Assembly: GCA_040506775.1 (NCBI GenBank)
Contig: JBEVWC010000004.1
Location: 1-64,000, forward strand
Length of the DNA stretch: 64,000 bases
Direction: 5' to 3'
Source: Thiodiazotropha sp040506775
GTDB taxonomy: Bacteria > Pseudomonadota > Gammaproteobacteria > Chromatiales > Chromatiaceae
Made by a program: the position numbers and the translations under genes. Numbering within the stretch: position 1 is the stretch's first letter; each line of letters begins with the position of its first letter. Below are positions 54,116 through 63,900 of this stretch, piece after piece. The notes beneath the pieces are model-generated. The model did not search any database. It was not told the origin of the DNA and worked only from the letters and a program-made list of their open reading frames with translations.

Positions 54116-55303
54116 ATGCCTGCATTGCCACTGAAAATCAGCCATTACACACTGACCAATGCACTGGGCCGGGGCAAATCGAGCGCTCTGCAGGCGTTGC
54201 AGAGTGGTCATAGCGGTCTGCGTCCCTGCGACCTGGATGGAGTGGACCTGGAGACCTGGATCGGCCGGGTGCCTGATCTGGAAAACCTGCCCTTGCCGGA
54301 AGCCTGGCAGGCCTATGACTGCCGCAACAATCGACTGGCGTTGCTGGGACTTCAACAGGACGGTTTCCTGCAGGCGGTGGATGCGGCCAAGGCGCGGTAT
54401 GGGGCCGAACGGATCGGGGTGTTTATAGGTACCAGTACCTCCGGAATTGCCACGACCGAAATCGCCTACCGCGATCGTCAGGATGACCGTCTGCCGGCGG
54501 ATTTCACCCCCGCAACCACCCACAACATTGCATCCCCGTGCCATTTTGTACGTCTGGCGCTGGGTCTGAATGGCCCCGCACTGGCGATCTCCACCGCCTG
54601 TTCCTCCAGCGCCAAGGTGTTTGCCGCGGCGGACCGCTACATTCGCAGTGGTTTGTGTGATGCGGCGATTGTCGGTGGTATCGACTCCCTGTGCCTGACC
54701 ACACTGTACGGATTCAACTCGCTCGATCTGATCTCCGACCGCCCCTGCCGCCCCTGGGATGCGTCACGCAACGGCATCAATATCGGCGAAGCGGCCGGTT
54801 ACGCGCTGCTGGAAAAGTCCCCGGACGGGGAATCCGCCCTGCAGCTGCTCGGCTATGGCGAGAGCAGCGATGCCTACCATATGTCCACCCCCCACCCCCA
54901 GGGTGATGGCGCCCTGGCGGCGATGAACCAGGCACTGCAAAGCGCCGGACTGGCGCCTTCCCAGATCGACTATGTCAATCTGCACGGCACCGCCACCCGC
55001 AGCAATGATGCCTCGGAGGACCGCGCAGTATGCCGGCTCTTCGAACACTGTCCGCCGTGCAGTTCCACCAAGGGATTCACCGGCCACACACTCGGCGCGG
55101 CGGGGATAACGGAGGCGGTCTTTTCACTGCTCTGTCTCGAAGCCGGCTGGATGCCGCCAAGCCTGCAAACCGAATCCAGGGACCCCGACCTGGGGGCCAA
55201 CATACTGCTGCAGCCTCAATCAGCCCCGCTTCGGCATGTGCTCAGCAACTCCTTCGGTTTCGGTGGCAACAATTGCAGTTTGATCTTCGGACTCGCGAAA
55301 TGA
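54116..55303 (+). CDS. beta-ketoacyl-ACP synthase (polyene chain elongation)
   Basis: A 395-residue KAS with the Cys-His-His triad intact: Cys162 (AISTACSSSAKVF), His290 (NLHGTATR) and His324 (GFTGHTLGAAG). It condenses malonyl-ACP with the growing chain. It overlaps the downstream chain-length-factor gene by 4 nt, so the two are likely to form a heterodimer, as in aryl-polyene KS-CLF pairs. Confidence 0.93.
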   Translation: MPALPLKISHYTLTNALGRGKSSALQALQSGHSGLRPCDLDGVDLETWIGRVPDLENLPLPEAWQAYDCRNNRLALLGLQQDGFLQAVDAAKARYGAERIGVFIGTSTSGIATTEIAYRDRQDDRLPADFTPATTHNIASPCHFVRLALGLNGPALAISTACSSSAKVFAAADRYIRSGLCDAAIVGGIDSLCLTTLYGFNSLDLISDRPCRPWDASRNGINIGEAAGYALLEKSPDGESALQLLGYGESSDAYHMSTPHPQGDGALAAMNQALQSAGLAPSQIDYVNLHGTATRSNDASEDRAVCRLFEHCPPCSSTKGFTGHTLGAAGITEAVFSLLCLEAGWMPPSLQTESRDPDLGANILLQPQSAPLRHVLSNSFGFGGNNCSLIFGLAK

Positions 55304-56094
55304 TTCGGCTCGGACTCTCACGCATCGGCATCATCACCGAAGGAATCGATTCCTGGTCGGAAGCGGCGGCCGTGTTGCGTGGTGAAACCCCTTACCGGGA
55401 TGGTGAGCTCGCGGTTTTGAAACCGGCGATGCTCAAGCCAAATGAACGACGGCGCACCACCCGCACCATCAAACTCGCGCTTCAGGTGACCGAAACGGTT
55501 CTGCAGGATTACCCGGACAGACAGGACCTGCTCTCGGTATTCAGCTCTTCTGAGGGCGATCTGGACATCATCGACCAGATCTGCCAGGCACTCTGTCTGC
55601 CCGATCGTCCGGTATCTCCGACCCAGTTTCACAACTCGGTGCACAACGCACCGGCGGGATACTGGTCGATCGGCAGCGCATCCCAGGCCGCTTCCTGCAG
55701 CCTGGCGGCACTGGACGGCGGCTTTTCCGCCGGACTGATCGAAGCCGCCACCCAGGTGTACAGTGAGCAGCGTCCCGCACTGCTGGTCTGCTACGATCAG
55801 CTGCCACCGCCCCTGATGCAGAGTGTGATTCCCATCAAGGCGCCATTTGCGGTGGCGCTTCTGCTCACCCCGGAGAAGGATCCGCAAGCCTGCCTGGCGC
55901 ACCTGCAATTGCGTCTCGATGCACAGGGCGAACCCGACCGGCTGGCGAATGAGGCACTGGAAAGACTACGCCTGTCAGCCCCGGCGGCACGATCACTGAC
56001 ACTGCTCGAAGCGGTCGCTTCCGAGCTCCCGTCACAGCATCGCTGTCTGAACTATCTGCCAGGCCTGAATCTGCATCTGACCATTACGCGATGA
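55300..56094 (+). CDS. ApeC-like chain-length factor
   Basis: A 264-residue shortened ketosynthase homologue. Where an active KS has the catalytic Cys, it has YWSIGSASQAASCSLAALDG without Cys in the aligned position, so it is probably non-catalytic. It resembles the chain-length factor of aryl-polyene synthases and should pair with the upstream KS. The start at ATG 55300 overlaps the KS stop (ATGA). It also overlaps the next gene by 4 nt. Confidence 0.85.
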   Translation: MIRLGLSRIGIITEGIDSWSEAAAVLRGETPYRDGELAVLKPAMLKPNERRRTTRTIKLALQVTETVLQDYPDRQDLLSVFSSSEGDLDIIDQICQALCLPDRPVSPTQFHNSVHNAPAGYWSIGSASQAASCSLAALDGGFSAGLIEAATQVYSEQRPALLVCYDQLPPPLMQSVIPIKAPFAVALLLTPEKDPQACLAHLQLRLDAQGEPDRLANEALERLRLSAPAARSLTLLEAVASELPSQHRCLNYLPGLNLHLTITR

Positions 56095-56534
56095 AACTGT
56101 CTGGCCCAGATCTGTATCGGTTGTTACCCCATGCTGGAGACATGTGTCTTCTCCAGGAAGTCCTGGACTGGGATCCGCAACAGATCGTGTGCCGCACGCT
56201 GACCCATCGTGACCCCTCCCATCCCCTGCGCTCCGCCTCCGGACTGGCCAGCATCCACGCGGCGGAATACGGGGCTCAGGCCATGGCGCTGCATGGGGGC
56301 TTGCAGGCTCAAGCGCATGGGCAAACCAATCCCGGGGGTTACCTGGTCAGCCTGCGCGGTGTGAAACTGCATCGCAACCGCCTGGATGACCTGGAGCAAC
56401 CACTCACGGTCGAGGCCCGTCAACTGCTGGCCGATGCGGGAAACATGCTTTATGATTTCACGGTCAGGGCCGACACCGCCGTAATAGCCGAAGGAAGGGC
56501 TGCAGTCATCGTAAACTCTGAGGAAACACCGTGA
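56091..56534 (+). CDS. ApeP-like hotdog dehydratase
   Basis: A 147-residue hotdog-fold protein with LLPHAGDMCLLQEVLDWD, the ApeP-type N-terminal signature with the active-site His, and later GGYLVSLRGVKLHRNRLD. It is the second dehydratase of the cluster. It overlaps the flanking genes by 4 nt on each side. Confidence 0.87.
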   Translation: MKLSGPDLYRLLPHAGDMCLLQEVLDWDPQQIVCRTLTHRDPSHPLRSASGLASIHAAEYGAQAMALHGGLQAQAHGQTNPGGYLVSLRGVKLHRNRLDDLEQPLTVEARQLLADAGNMLYDFTVRADTAVIAEGRAAVIVNSEETP

Positions 56535-57250
56535 AGCGTGCATTGATCACCGGAGGAAGCGGTGATATCGGATCGGCGATCTGCCGCAGACTGAGTGCTT
56601 CCGGCGTCCACGTCATCGTTCACGCCAACAGCAACCCGGAACGGGCCGAGCAGGTGGCCGAATCGATCCGGGATCAGGGCGGATCCGCCGAAATCTGCGT
56701 TTTCGATATTCGTAATCCACACGCCACCCAGGAGTGCCTTGAGAAACTGCTCGAGGCAGGCCCTGTGCAGATTCTCATACACAATGCGGGCGTTCACGAC
56801 GATGCACCGCTGGCGGGAATGAATGCCGAGCAATGGCACAAGGTCATCGACGTATCCCTGAATGGTTTCTATAACGTGGCCCAGCCCCTGATGCTGCCCA
56901 TGCTCGGATCCCGATGGGGTCGGGTGATCGCAGTCTCATCCATCGCCGGCGTGATGGGCAACCGGGGACAGTGCAACTACGCGGCTGCCAAGGCTGGCCT
57001 CCATGGCGCCATCAAGTCCCTCTCCCTGGAACTGGCCTCCCGGGGCGTCACCGCCAACGCGATCGCACCCGGCATCATCTCAGGGAGCATGACGGATGCC
57101 ACGTTCAGCCCTGCCCTGATCAAACAGCTGGTTCCGATGAAGCGCGCCGGCACTCCGGATGAGGTGGCGGCCCTGGTCGGCTTTCTCGCCTCGGATGATG
57201 CGGCATTTATCTCGGGACAGGTCATCTCCATCAACGGGGGCATGGCCTGA
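56531..57250 (+). CDS. FabG-like 3-ketoacyl-ACP reductase
   Basis: A 239-residue short-chain dehydrogenase: TGGSGDIGSAI for NAD(P)H binding, NAG in ILIHNAGVHDD, and the catalytic Ser-Tyr-Lys in VSSIAGVMGNRGQ and CNYAAAKAGL. It reduces the beta-keto group in the polyene cycle. It begins at GTG 56531 inside the previous stop. Confidence 0.93.
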   Translation: MKRALITGGSGDIGSAICRRLSASGVHVIVHANSNPERAEQVAESIRDQGGSAEICVFDIRNPHATQECLEKLLEAGPVQILIHNAGVHDDAPLAGMNAEQWHKVIDVSLNGFYNVAQPLMLPMLGSRWGRVIAVSSIAGVMGNRGQCNYAAAKAGLHGAIKSLSLELASRGVTANAIAPGIISGSMTDATFSPALIKQLVPMKRAGTPDEVAALVGFLASDDAAFISGQVISINGGMA

Positions 57251-57254
57251 TCTC

Positions 57255-58001
57255 ATGCATACCGTTGCAGTCATACCGGTATATAACGAAGCGGCGACCA
57301 TTCGCGAGGTGGTTCAGAGCACTGCGCCCTATGTCGATGAAGTCATCGTGGTCGACGACGGGTCCAGTGACGACAGTCATCTGCAGTTGGAGGGGATGGC
57401 AGTCCAGCTGATTCGTCTCGAACAGAACCGTGGCAAGGCGCATGCGCTGCAGACCGGCTTCGATCGTGCGTTGCAGCTCAACGCGGATTATGTGGTTACC
57501 CTGGATGGCGATGGCCAGCATAACCCGCAGGAAATTCCCAACCTGATCAGTGCCGCACAGCACAAACCCGATTGCATCATCATCGCGGCACGCCTGAAGG
57601 CCACACACAACGCCCCCAGACTGCGACTGTTCGCCAACCGTTTCGCTGATTTCTGGGTCTCCTGGGCCGCGGGTTACCCGGTTTCCGATTCTCAATCCGG
57701 ATTTCGACTCTATCCATCCGCCCTGCTCCGGGAGGTTCGCCTGGACACGACCCGGGAGCGGGGTTTCGTTTTTGAGAGCGAAATTGTGATTGAAGCCGCA
57801 AGTCACAGCTTTTATAGTGTGTCCATACCTGTTGAGTCGATCTACCACTCCGGAAGGCGGCAAAGCCATTACAAGCCCTGGACGGATACATGGCGTATCG
57901 TGCGAATGATTGCCTGGCGATTGATTCGCCGTGGACTCTATCTACAGGGGTTGTTGCGCAGTCTCGGGCTGCTCAAAGACCCGCGCAATCGTGCGACGTG
58001 A
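57255..58001 (+). CDS. family 2 glycosyltransferase
   Basis: A 248-residue GT2 with a DxD-like LDGDGQHNP, the N-terminal VIPVYNEAATIREVV and VIVVDDGSSDDS, and a C-terminal membrane-associated helix. It probably glycosylates a lipid or the polyene in the pigment cluster. The start at ATG 57255 is 4 nt after the reductase stop. The C-terminus is basic (RNRAT). Confidence 0.9.
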   Translation: MHTVAVIPVYNEAATIREVVQSTAPYVDEVIVVDDGSSDDSHLQLEGMAVQLIRLEQNRGKAHALQTGFDRALQLNADYVVTLDGDGQHNPQEIPNLISAAQHKPDCIIIAARLKATHNAPRLRLFANRFADFWVSWAAGYPVSDSQSGFRLYPSALLREVRLDTTRERGFVFESEIVIEAASHSFYSVSIPVESIYHSGRRQSHYKPWTDTWRIVRMIAWRLIRRGLYLQGLLRSLGLLKDPRNRAT

Positions 58002-58170
58002 TCGTTTCGATTCACAGAAAACTGACCAAGGATATACAGCGACAGGACGTTCGAGCAGTCCGGAGCGAGACGAAGGGTTGCCAGACTGAACATTGGCCCT
58101 TTGCCATGATGCACATCGAAGATTTCAACCCACATTCACAAAGCAACCAAGACCATTAAGGGAGTCTGTT

Positions 58171-58569
58171 ATGAAACTCATGACTGTAAGAAATACACTC
58201 TTCATTGCCATTCTGGTAGCCACTCTGGGCCTCATGGGGTGCCGCACCGAGCCTGTTTACAATGTCCAGGATTCACCGGTCAACACCATGAGCAAGACCT
58301 CGATGACCAATATCAAAAAGGCCATTATGTCTGCTGGTGCGAGCCTTGGCTGGCGCATGAAAGAGATCAAGCCCGGACAGATCGTCGGCACGATCATGCT
58401 GCGCGGCACCACCGCCACGGTTGATATCCCTTACAACACCAAGACTTACAGCATCGTTTACAAGAACAGCGATGGTCTGAAGTACGACGGCACCAGCATC
58501 AACAAGCAGTACAACAAGTGGATTCAGAACCTGGATAACGCCATCCAGTCACGCATGATCGCCATGTGA
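58171..58569 (+). CDS. small lipoprotein
   Basis: A 132-residue lipoprotein with a lipobox at Cys24 (LGLMGCRTEP), a signal peptide before it, and a short soluble domain (PGQIVGTIMLRGTTATVDI). AAGGGAG lies upstream of the ATG. It lies 169 nt after the glycosyltransferase and has a strong hairpin after its stop. It may be an envelope component of the pigment cluster or independent of it. Confidence 0.8.
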   Translation: MKLMTVRNTLFIAILVATLGLMGCRTEPVYNVQDSPVNTMSKTSMTNIKKAIMSAGASLGWRMKEIKPGQIVGTIMLRGTTATVDIPYNTKTYSIVYKNSDGLKYDGTSINKQYNKWIQNLDNAIQSRMIAM

Positions 58570-58575
58570 TCCCGC

Positions 58576-58607
58576 CAGGCCCCGGACCCATCGGCGTCCG
58601 GGGCCTG
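58576..58607 (+). terminator. hairpin after the lipoprotein gene
   Basis: CAGGCCCCGGAC / GTCCGGGGCCTG, perfect 12-bp arms and 8-nt loop, six nt after the stop. No T-run follows. A frame that would start at 58566 runs through it, so the next gene most likely starts later (58635). Confidence 0.6.
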
Positions 58608-58634
58608 ACAGCAACCCTTCATAACCGCCAAACG

Positions 58635-59306
58635 ATGCAATTCGACCCTGAACGGGGCAGTGTCGACTGGGACGGCCTGTTCACCTTTTTTCTGACGCTT
58701 CTGCTGCTGATGGCCGGACTGGGTATCCCCCTGCTGATCAGCACAGGCTACATCTACCGTACCGCACGAACCCAGGGCACCGACTGCGCCCACAGCAGCC
58801 TATTGGTGTTTGGCAAGCGACTGGTACGGGGGCAGATCGATACCGACTACCAGCGGCGTCTCGCCAAGGCGCTGGATCAGATGCGCGCGGATGCCTCAGC
58901 GCAGCTCCTGCTGGTGGGTGGCGCGGCGCCTGGTGAGCAGATCAGTGAGGCCCAGGCCGGTCGCGATCATCTGGTTGCCCATGGCATCCCGGAACATCGA
59001 CTCAGGCTGGAGCAGCAGTCACAGAATACTCTGGAAAACCTGCGGCATGCCCGTAGCATGCTTGAACAGGAAGAGGCCTTTCCGGTCACCCTGATCAGCA
59101 ACCGGTATCACCTGGCGCGTATCAGCACCATCGCCACAAGTCTGGGGATGGAACACCAGTTGTGTGCCTGCGAGGAGCGCTTTGAGCCCGGACTGAGCCT
59201 GGTGCCCAGGATGCTCATGGAAGGTTGGTACGTATTGTGGTTTCAGACCGGCAAAGCCTGGTCCCGTTTGATTCGCAGTGAACGGATGTTAAGCCGTGTC
59301 ACCTGA
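58635..59306 (+). CDS. DUF218 (YdcF-like) membrane-anchored protein
   Basis: A 223-residue protein of the YdcF/DUF218 family. An N-terminal membrane helix (about 10-35, LFTFFLTLLLLMAGLGIPLL) leads into an alpha/beta domain with LLLVGGAAPGEQISEAQAG, RLRLEQQSQNTLENLRHAR and VTLISNRYHLARISTIA. The start at ATG 58635 is chosen because a longer version would cross a hairpin and read an atypical Pro/Gly run. Function of the family is uncertain; some act on envelope glycans. Confidence 0.8.
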   Translation: MQFDPERGSVDWDGLFTFFLTLLLLMAGLGIPLLISTGYIYRTARTQGTDCAHSSLLVFGKRLVRGQIDTDYQRRLAKALDQMRADASAQLLLVGGAAPGEQISEAQAGRDHLVAHGIPEHRLRLEQQSQNTLENLRHARSMLEQEEAFPVTLISNRYHLARISTIATSLGMEHQLCACEERFEPGLSLVPRMLMEGWYVLWFQTGKAWSRLIRSERMLSRVT

Positions 59307-59356
59307 CTGCCCCCTGTTCTCCCACCATTGATTCTCAGCAGTTCCCCTGCCCGATC

Positions 59357-59461
59357 GTTCCCATGATCTGCGAGGGAATGCCTATCTGAGTCACAACGCG
59401 TGACGAAACCGGAGTTGTTTGCTGAACCCTGGGCATGCGTTCCCACGCAGAGCGTGGGAAC
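59357..59461. repeat. REP-like palindromes
   Basis: GTTCCCACGC-AGA-GCGTGGGAAC (59439-59461) is a perfect 10-bp palindrome of the GCGTTCCCACGC type that is widespread between genes in many gammaproteobacteria. A degenerate relative, GTTCCCATGATCTGCGAGGG, starts at 59357. They lie between the convergent DUF218 and halogenase-like genes. Confidence 0.7.
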
Positions 59462-59478
59462 CAGTCAAGACGACACAC

Positions 59479-59501
59479 CCCGGGCGATGCTCATGCCCGG
59501 G
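59479..59501 (-). terminator. hairpin after the halogenase-like gene
   Basis: CCCGGGC (59479-59485) pairs with GCCCGGG (59495-59501) around a 9-nt loop, 8 nt beyond the stop of the minus-strand gene. There is no good T-run. Confidence 0.5.
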
Positions 59502-59509
59502 TTTCCGGG

Positions 59510-60748
59510 TTATCCGTACTGTGCCGCCGCACGGGCAAACACATCCACGGTACGCGCATGCTGACGTACGCAGGGATTGGATTCATCCCACACATAGCCC
59601 GCCAGTACTGAACAGATCTGCTGCTGGAATTCCTCGGGCTTGACCGCACTGAAGAAAATAGTGGGCAGACGATTGTCATACCAGGCGGTAACAAAGGTGC
59701 GGAAGGCGTCCACCCCCATCATCATGTGTTGGGCATACTCCTTGTCCCAGTCCGGGGATTCACCCCGCAGTTGTCGGATCAGGGTCTTGGCGGCCCGGTT
59801 GGCCGACTCAAGCGCCAGGGTGACACCGGAGGAGAACACCGGATCGAGAAATTCCGTGGCATTGCCCATCAGCGCGAACCCCTTGCCATAGAGCTTCTTT
59901 GCGGAGATGGAGTATCCGCTGATGTGGCGGACCGGAAAACTGAATTCCGCATCCCCCAGACGCGCCCGCACATTCGGGTTGCTGTCGATGATGGCGCGCA
60001 GTTTTTCGTTCGGATCTTGCGGAAAACGTTCCAGGAAATCAGGTTTTGCCACCACGCCCACCGAGGTTTTGCCGTTGGAAAACGGGATGATCCACATCCA
60101 GGCATTGTCCGGATCATCCAGCATGCAGATCCAGATTCGACCCTCGGCCTCACCCTCGGGCCGCTTGTCACCGGTGACATGGGTAAAATAGGACTGACGC
60201 AGGGGCAGCATGGAATTTTCGTCCAGATCCAGCAAACGGGGCAGTACCCGGCCATAGCCGCTGCCGTCGAGGATGAAACGGGTATCGATGCTCACCGGGG
60301 TTCCGTCTTCTGCCTCAAGCAGAACGGTGGACGAACCATCCTCCTGAAAGGTCACATCGGTGACACCGTGGCGCCACAGCACCGGCACACCGCGGGCTTC
60401 CACGGTTTCCGCCAGCACCTGGTCGAACTGTTCCCGGGGCACCTGGTAGGTGTACTTCCAGCCATGGGTGAACTGTTGCGAAAAATTGAAGGTGCAGGTC
60501 TCATCGCCGCGTTTGAAAACAGCCCCGTCCTTGACCATGAAGTGCTGCGCCTGCACTGCATCCAGGAGATCCGCCTCTTCGAGCAGATCCATGCATCGGG
60601 GCAGCAGACTCTCACCGATCACAAAGCGGGGAAACTGCTGTTTCTCCACGATCATGCAATCGTACCCGGCCTTCTGGATCAATGCAGCTGCTGTCGACCC
60701 CGCCGGTCCGGCACCGATAACCAGTACATCAGTAGTATATTTTTTCAT
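59510..60748 (-). CDS. flavin-dependent halogenase-like oxidoreductase
   Basis: A 412-residue FAD-dependent protein. The N-terminal dinucleotide-binding motif is VIGAGPAGSTAAALIQKAGY. It has VIGESLLPRCMDLLEEADLL, the halogenase signature WxWxIP as WMWIIPFSNG, and the FxxPxFSxG motif as FLDPVFSSGVTLAL. This matches flavin-dependent halogenases found with flexirubin, aryl-polyene and xanthomonadin genes. The start at 60748 (MKKYTTDVLVIGAG) is chosen; the longer frame lacks coding character. It is opposite in direction to the pigment operon and 200 nt from its end. It might instead be a hydroxylase or reductase. Confidence 0.8.
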   Translation of the reverse strand: MKKYTTDVLVIGAGPAGSTAAALIQKAGYDCMIVEKQQFPRFVIGESLLPRCMDLLEEADLLDAVQAQHFMVKDGAVFKRGDETCTFNFSQQFTHGWKYTYQVPREQFDQVLAETVEARGVPVLWRHGVTDVTFQEDGSSTVLLEAEDGTPVSIDTRFILDGSGYGRVLPRLLDLDENSMLPLRQSYFTHVTGDKRPEGEAEGRIWICMLDDPDNAWMWIIPFSNGKTSVGVVAKPDFLERFPQDPNEKLRAIIDSNPNVRARLGDAEFSFPVRHISGYSISAKKLYGKGFALMGNATEFLDPVFSSGVTLALESANRAAKTLIRQLRGESPDWDKEYAQHMMMGVDAFRTFVTAWYDNRLPTIFFSAVKPEEFQQQICSVLAGYVWDESNPCVRQHARTVDVFARAAAQYG

Positions 60749-60964
60749 GATCAGATCTGAACCTCGCCTGAAAGAGCCATCACTCTGATTCCAGCCAGGG
60801 GCCGTCAGGCGACCCGCTTTGTCAGCCCCTCGCACAGGGTTTGAACCTGCACGCCCGGGACCCAGTAAAACCTGGGTCAGAGCAAATAGAATGGCTTACT
60901 TTAGTTTAATGATTAACAACTTACCAGTAAGAACATCATTCAATTTTGCACAGTCGTCTGCGCC

Positions 60965-63900
60965 TCAATTGACCCACACCCGGGCATTGCGAAACAGACG
61001 CAACCAGGGCGCATCCTCGCCCCAGTGGTCCGGACGCCAGGAGTGCTGCACGCTGCGGGTCACCCGCTCAGGGTGGGGCATCATGATCGTCACCCGCCCA
61101 TCCTGATTACAGAATCCGGTCAATCCCTCGGGAGAGCCGTTTGGATTCGCCGGGTAGCGCTGAGCAACCTGGCCGTCATTTTCCACATAACGCATGACCG
61201 ACAGTTCCCGGGCACGCTCCAGGTGCCCGGCATCCCGGAATTCCGCCCGCCCTTCCCCATGGGCGACCACGATGGGCAGACGTGAGCCCTGCATGCCGGT
61301 CAGCAGAATTGAGGACGAGTCGGTCACCTCCACACTGATGAAGCGCGCTTCGAACTGCTCCGAACGATTACGCACGAAATGCGGCCAGTCTTCGGCGCCG
61401 GGAATCAGGTCATGCAGGTTGGATAGCATCTGACAGCCATTACACACGCCGAGTGCAAAGGTATCGGTGCGGTTGAAGAAACGATGAAACGCCTCCCGGG
61501 CACGGCCATTGAACAGGGCGGATTTTGCCCAGCCCTCGCCGGCACCCAGCACGTCGCCGTAGGAAAATCCACCACAGGCGACCAGACCCTTGAAGCGGTC
61601 GAGATCGACCCGATCCTCGATGATGTCGGACATGTGCACATCGACACATTCAAATCCCGCCCGGTGGAAGGCTGCAGCCATCTCCAACTGGCCGTTGACC
61701 CCCTGCTCGCGAAGAATCGCCATGGGCGGACGCACACCGGTGGCGATCATCGGTGCAGCGATATCCTCCTCGATATCAAAGCCAGGCTTTGCGGTCATTC
61801 CCGGATCCGCTGCATCCAACCGGGCATACTCCTCTTCGGCACACTCCGGGTTATCCCGCAGCGCCTGCATTTGCCGGGAAGTCTCCGACCAGGTTTTCTG
61901 CAGGTCACTGCGTGCAGCCTGCAGGATCGGACTGCCAGCGCGCCGGAACTCGATGCGATCCGCTAGATTGAGGGTACCGATCACGTGGCTGCAACGGCCC
62001 AGTCCGGCATCGCTCAGTAATTTCAGGACATCGTCGGTCTCGCTGTGACGCACCTGAATCACAGCGCCCAACTCCTCATTGAACAGCGCGCCCAGATCAT
62101 CTTCGCCCAGGTCATCCACATCGATGGTGATGCCACAATGACCGGCGAACGCCATTTCACAGAGCAGCGCGAACAGTCCTCCGTCGGAGCGGTCGTGGTA
62201 AGCCAGCAGCAGCTGACTGCGATTGAGTTCCTGGATCACTTCGAAGAAACGCCGCACCGCCGACGGATCGTTGAGATCGGCGCCATGGTGGCCGATCTGC
62301 CCGTAGACTTGCGACAGCGCCGTGGCGCCCAAGCGATTCATGCCCTTGCCGAGATCGATCAGGATCAGGTCGGAATCCCCCAGATCCGTGCGCAACTGGG
62401 GCGTCAGGGTCCGACGCACATCATTCACTGGAGCGAAGGCTGAAATGATCAGGGAGATCGGTGCGGTCATCGCCCGTTGCTCGCCCTGCTCCTGCCAGAC
62501 GGTTTTCATCGACATGGAGTCCTTACCCACCGGAATGGCGATTCCAAGGGCCGGACAGAGTTCCAAACCCACGCTTTTGACCGTCTCGTAGAGCTTTACA
62601 TCCTCCCCGGGATGACCGGCAGGCGCCATCCAGTTGGCGGAGAGCTTGATATCCGAGATATGAGTGATGGCGGATGCCGCGATGTTGGTGATCGCCTCAC
62701 CAATCGCCATGCGTCCGGACGCCGGCGCATCGAGCAGGGCCAGGGGGGTACGTTCACCCATGGCCATGGCCTCACCGGTGTAGCCCATCAGCCCCGATGC
62801 CGTCACCGCCACATCGGCAACCGGCACCTGCCAGGGACCGACCATCTGATCCCGGGTAACCATGCCGGTGATGGAGCGGTCCCCAATGGTGATCAGAAAC
62901 GTCTTGCTGGCCACACTGGGCAGGCTCAATACCCGGCGCGCAGCCTCATCAAGATCGATCCCGGAAAAGTCCAGTTCCTGCTTCTTGAAGGTTTTGCGTC
63001 GCACATCCCGCAGCATGCGCGGAGGCTTGCCGAACAGCAGGCTCATCGGCAGATCGATGGGATTATTGTCGAAATGGGCATCGCCGAGAATCAGGGTTTC
63101 CTCATCCATGGCCTCCCCCACCACGGCATAAGGGCATCGTTCCCGCTCACAGATGGCCTTGAATTCCTCCAGCCGGGCCGCGTCCACGGCCATCACATAA
63201 CGTTCCTGGGACTCGTTGCACCAGATCTCCATCGGCGACATACCGGGATCGTCATTCGGGATCGCGCGCAATTCGAAGCGACCGCCGAGGGCAGCATCAT
63301 GCACCAGCTCCGGCAATGCATTGGAGAGGCCCCCCGCACCCACATCGTGGATGAACAGGATGGGGTTGATCTGCCCCCGGGACCAGCAGGCATCGATCAC
63401 TTCCTGACAGCGCCGCTGCATCTCCGGATTCGAGCGTTGCACCGAGGCAAAATCGAGATCCTCCGCAGAAGTGCCACTGGCCATGCTCGATGCGGCGCCG
63501 CCGCCCAGGCCTATGAGCATCGCCGGACCGCCCAGCACCACCAGCGGAGAACCGCTGGGAAAACCGTTCTTCTCGATGTGCTCGCCACGAATATTGCCCA
63601 GCCCGCCAGCCAGCATGATGGGTTTGTGGTATCCCCGCAGTTCATCACCATCAGGGCCGGGAACCTCGGCTTCATAGGTGCGGAAATACCCGCACAGATT
63701 GGGTCGGCCGAATTCGTTGTTGAAGGAAGCCGCTCCGATCGGTCCCTCGAGCATGATGTCCAGGGCCGAGACGATGCGTCCAGGCTTGCCGAAGTCTGTC
63801 TCCCAGGGCAGTTCAGCCCCTGGAATACGCAGATTGGAGACTGAGAAACCGCACAACCCGGCCTTGGGCTTTGAACCCCGCCCGGTAGCGCCCTCATCGC

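Noticed and set aside
60819..61106. Short plus-strand frame containing a GFEPA-type stretch, which often marks the translation of a tRNA 3' half.
   Set aside because: A T-arm-like stem-loop (CAGG-GTTTGAA-CCTG, 60835-60849) and a GACCCAG/CTGGGTC hairpin (60859-60878) are present, but no acceptor stem or anticodon arm could be folded, so no tRNA is called.
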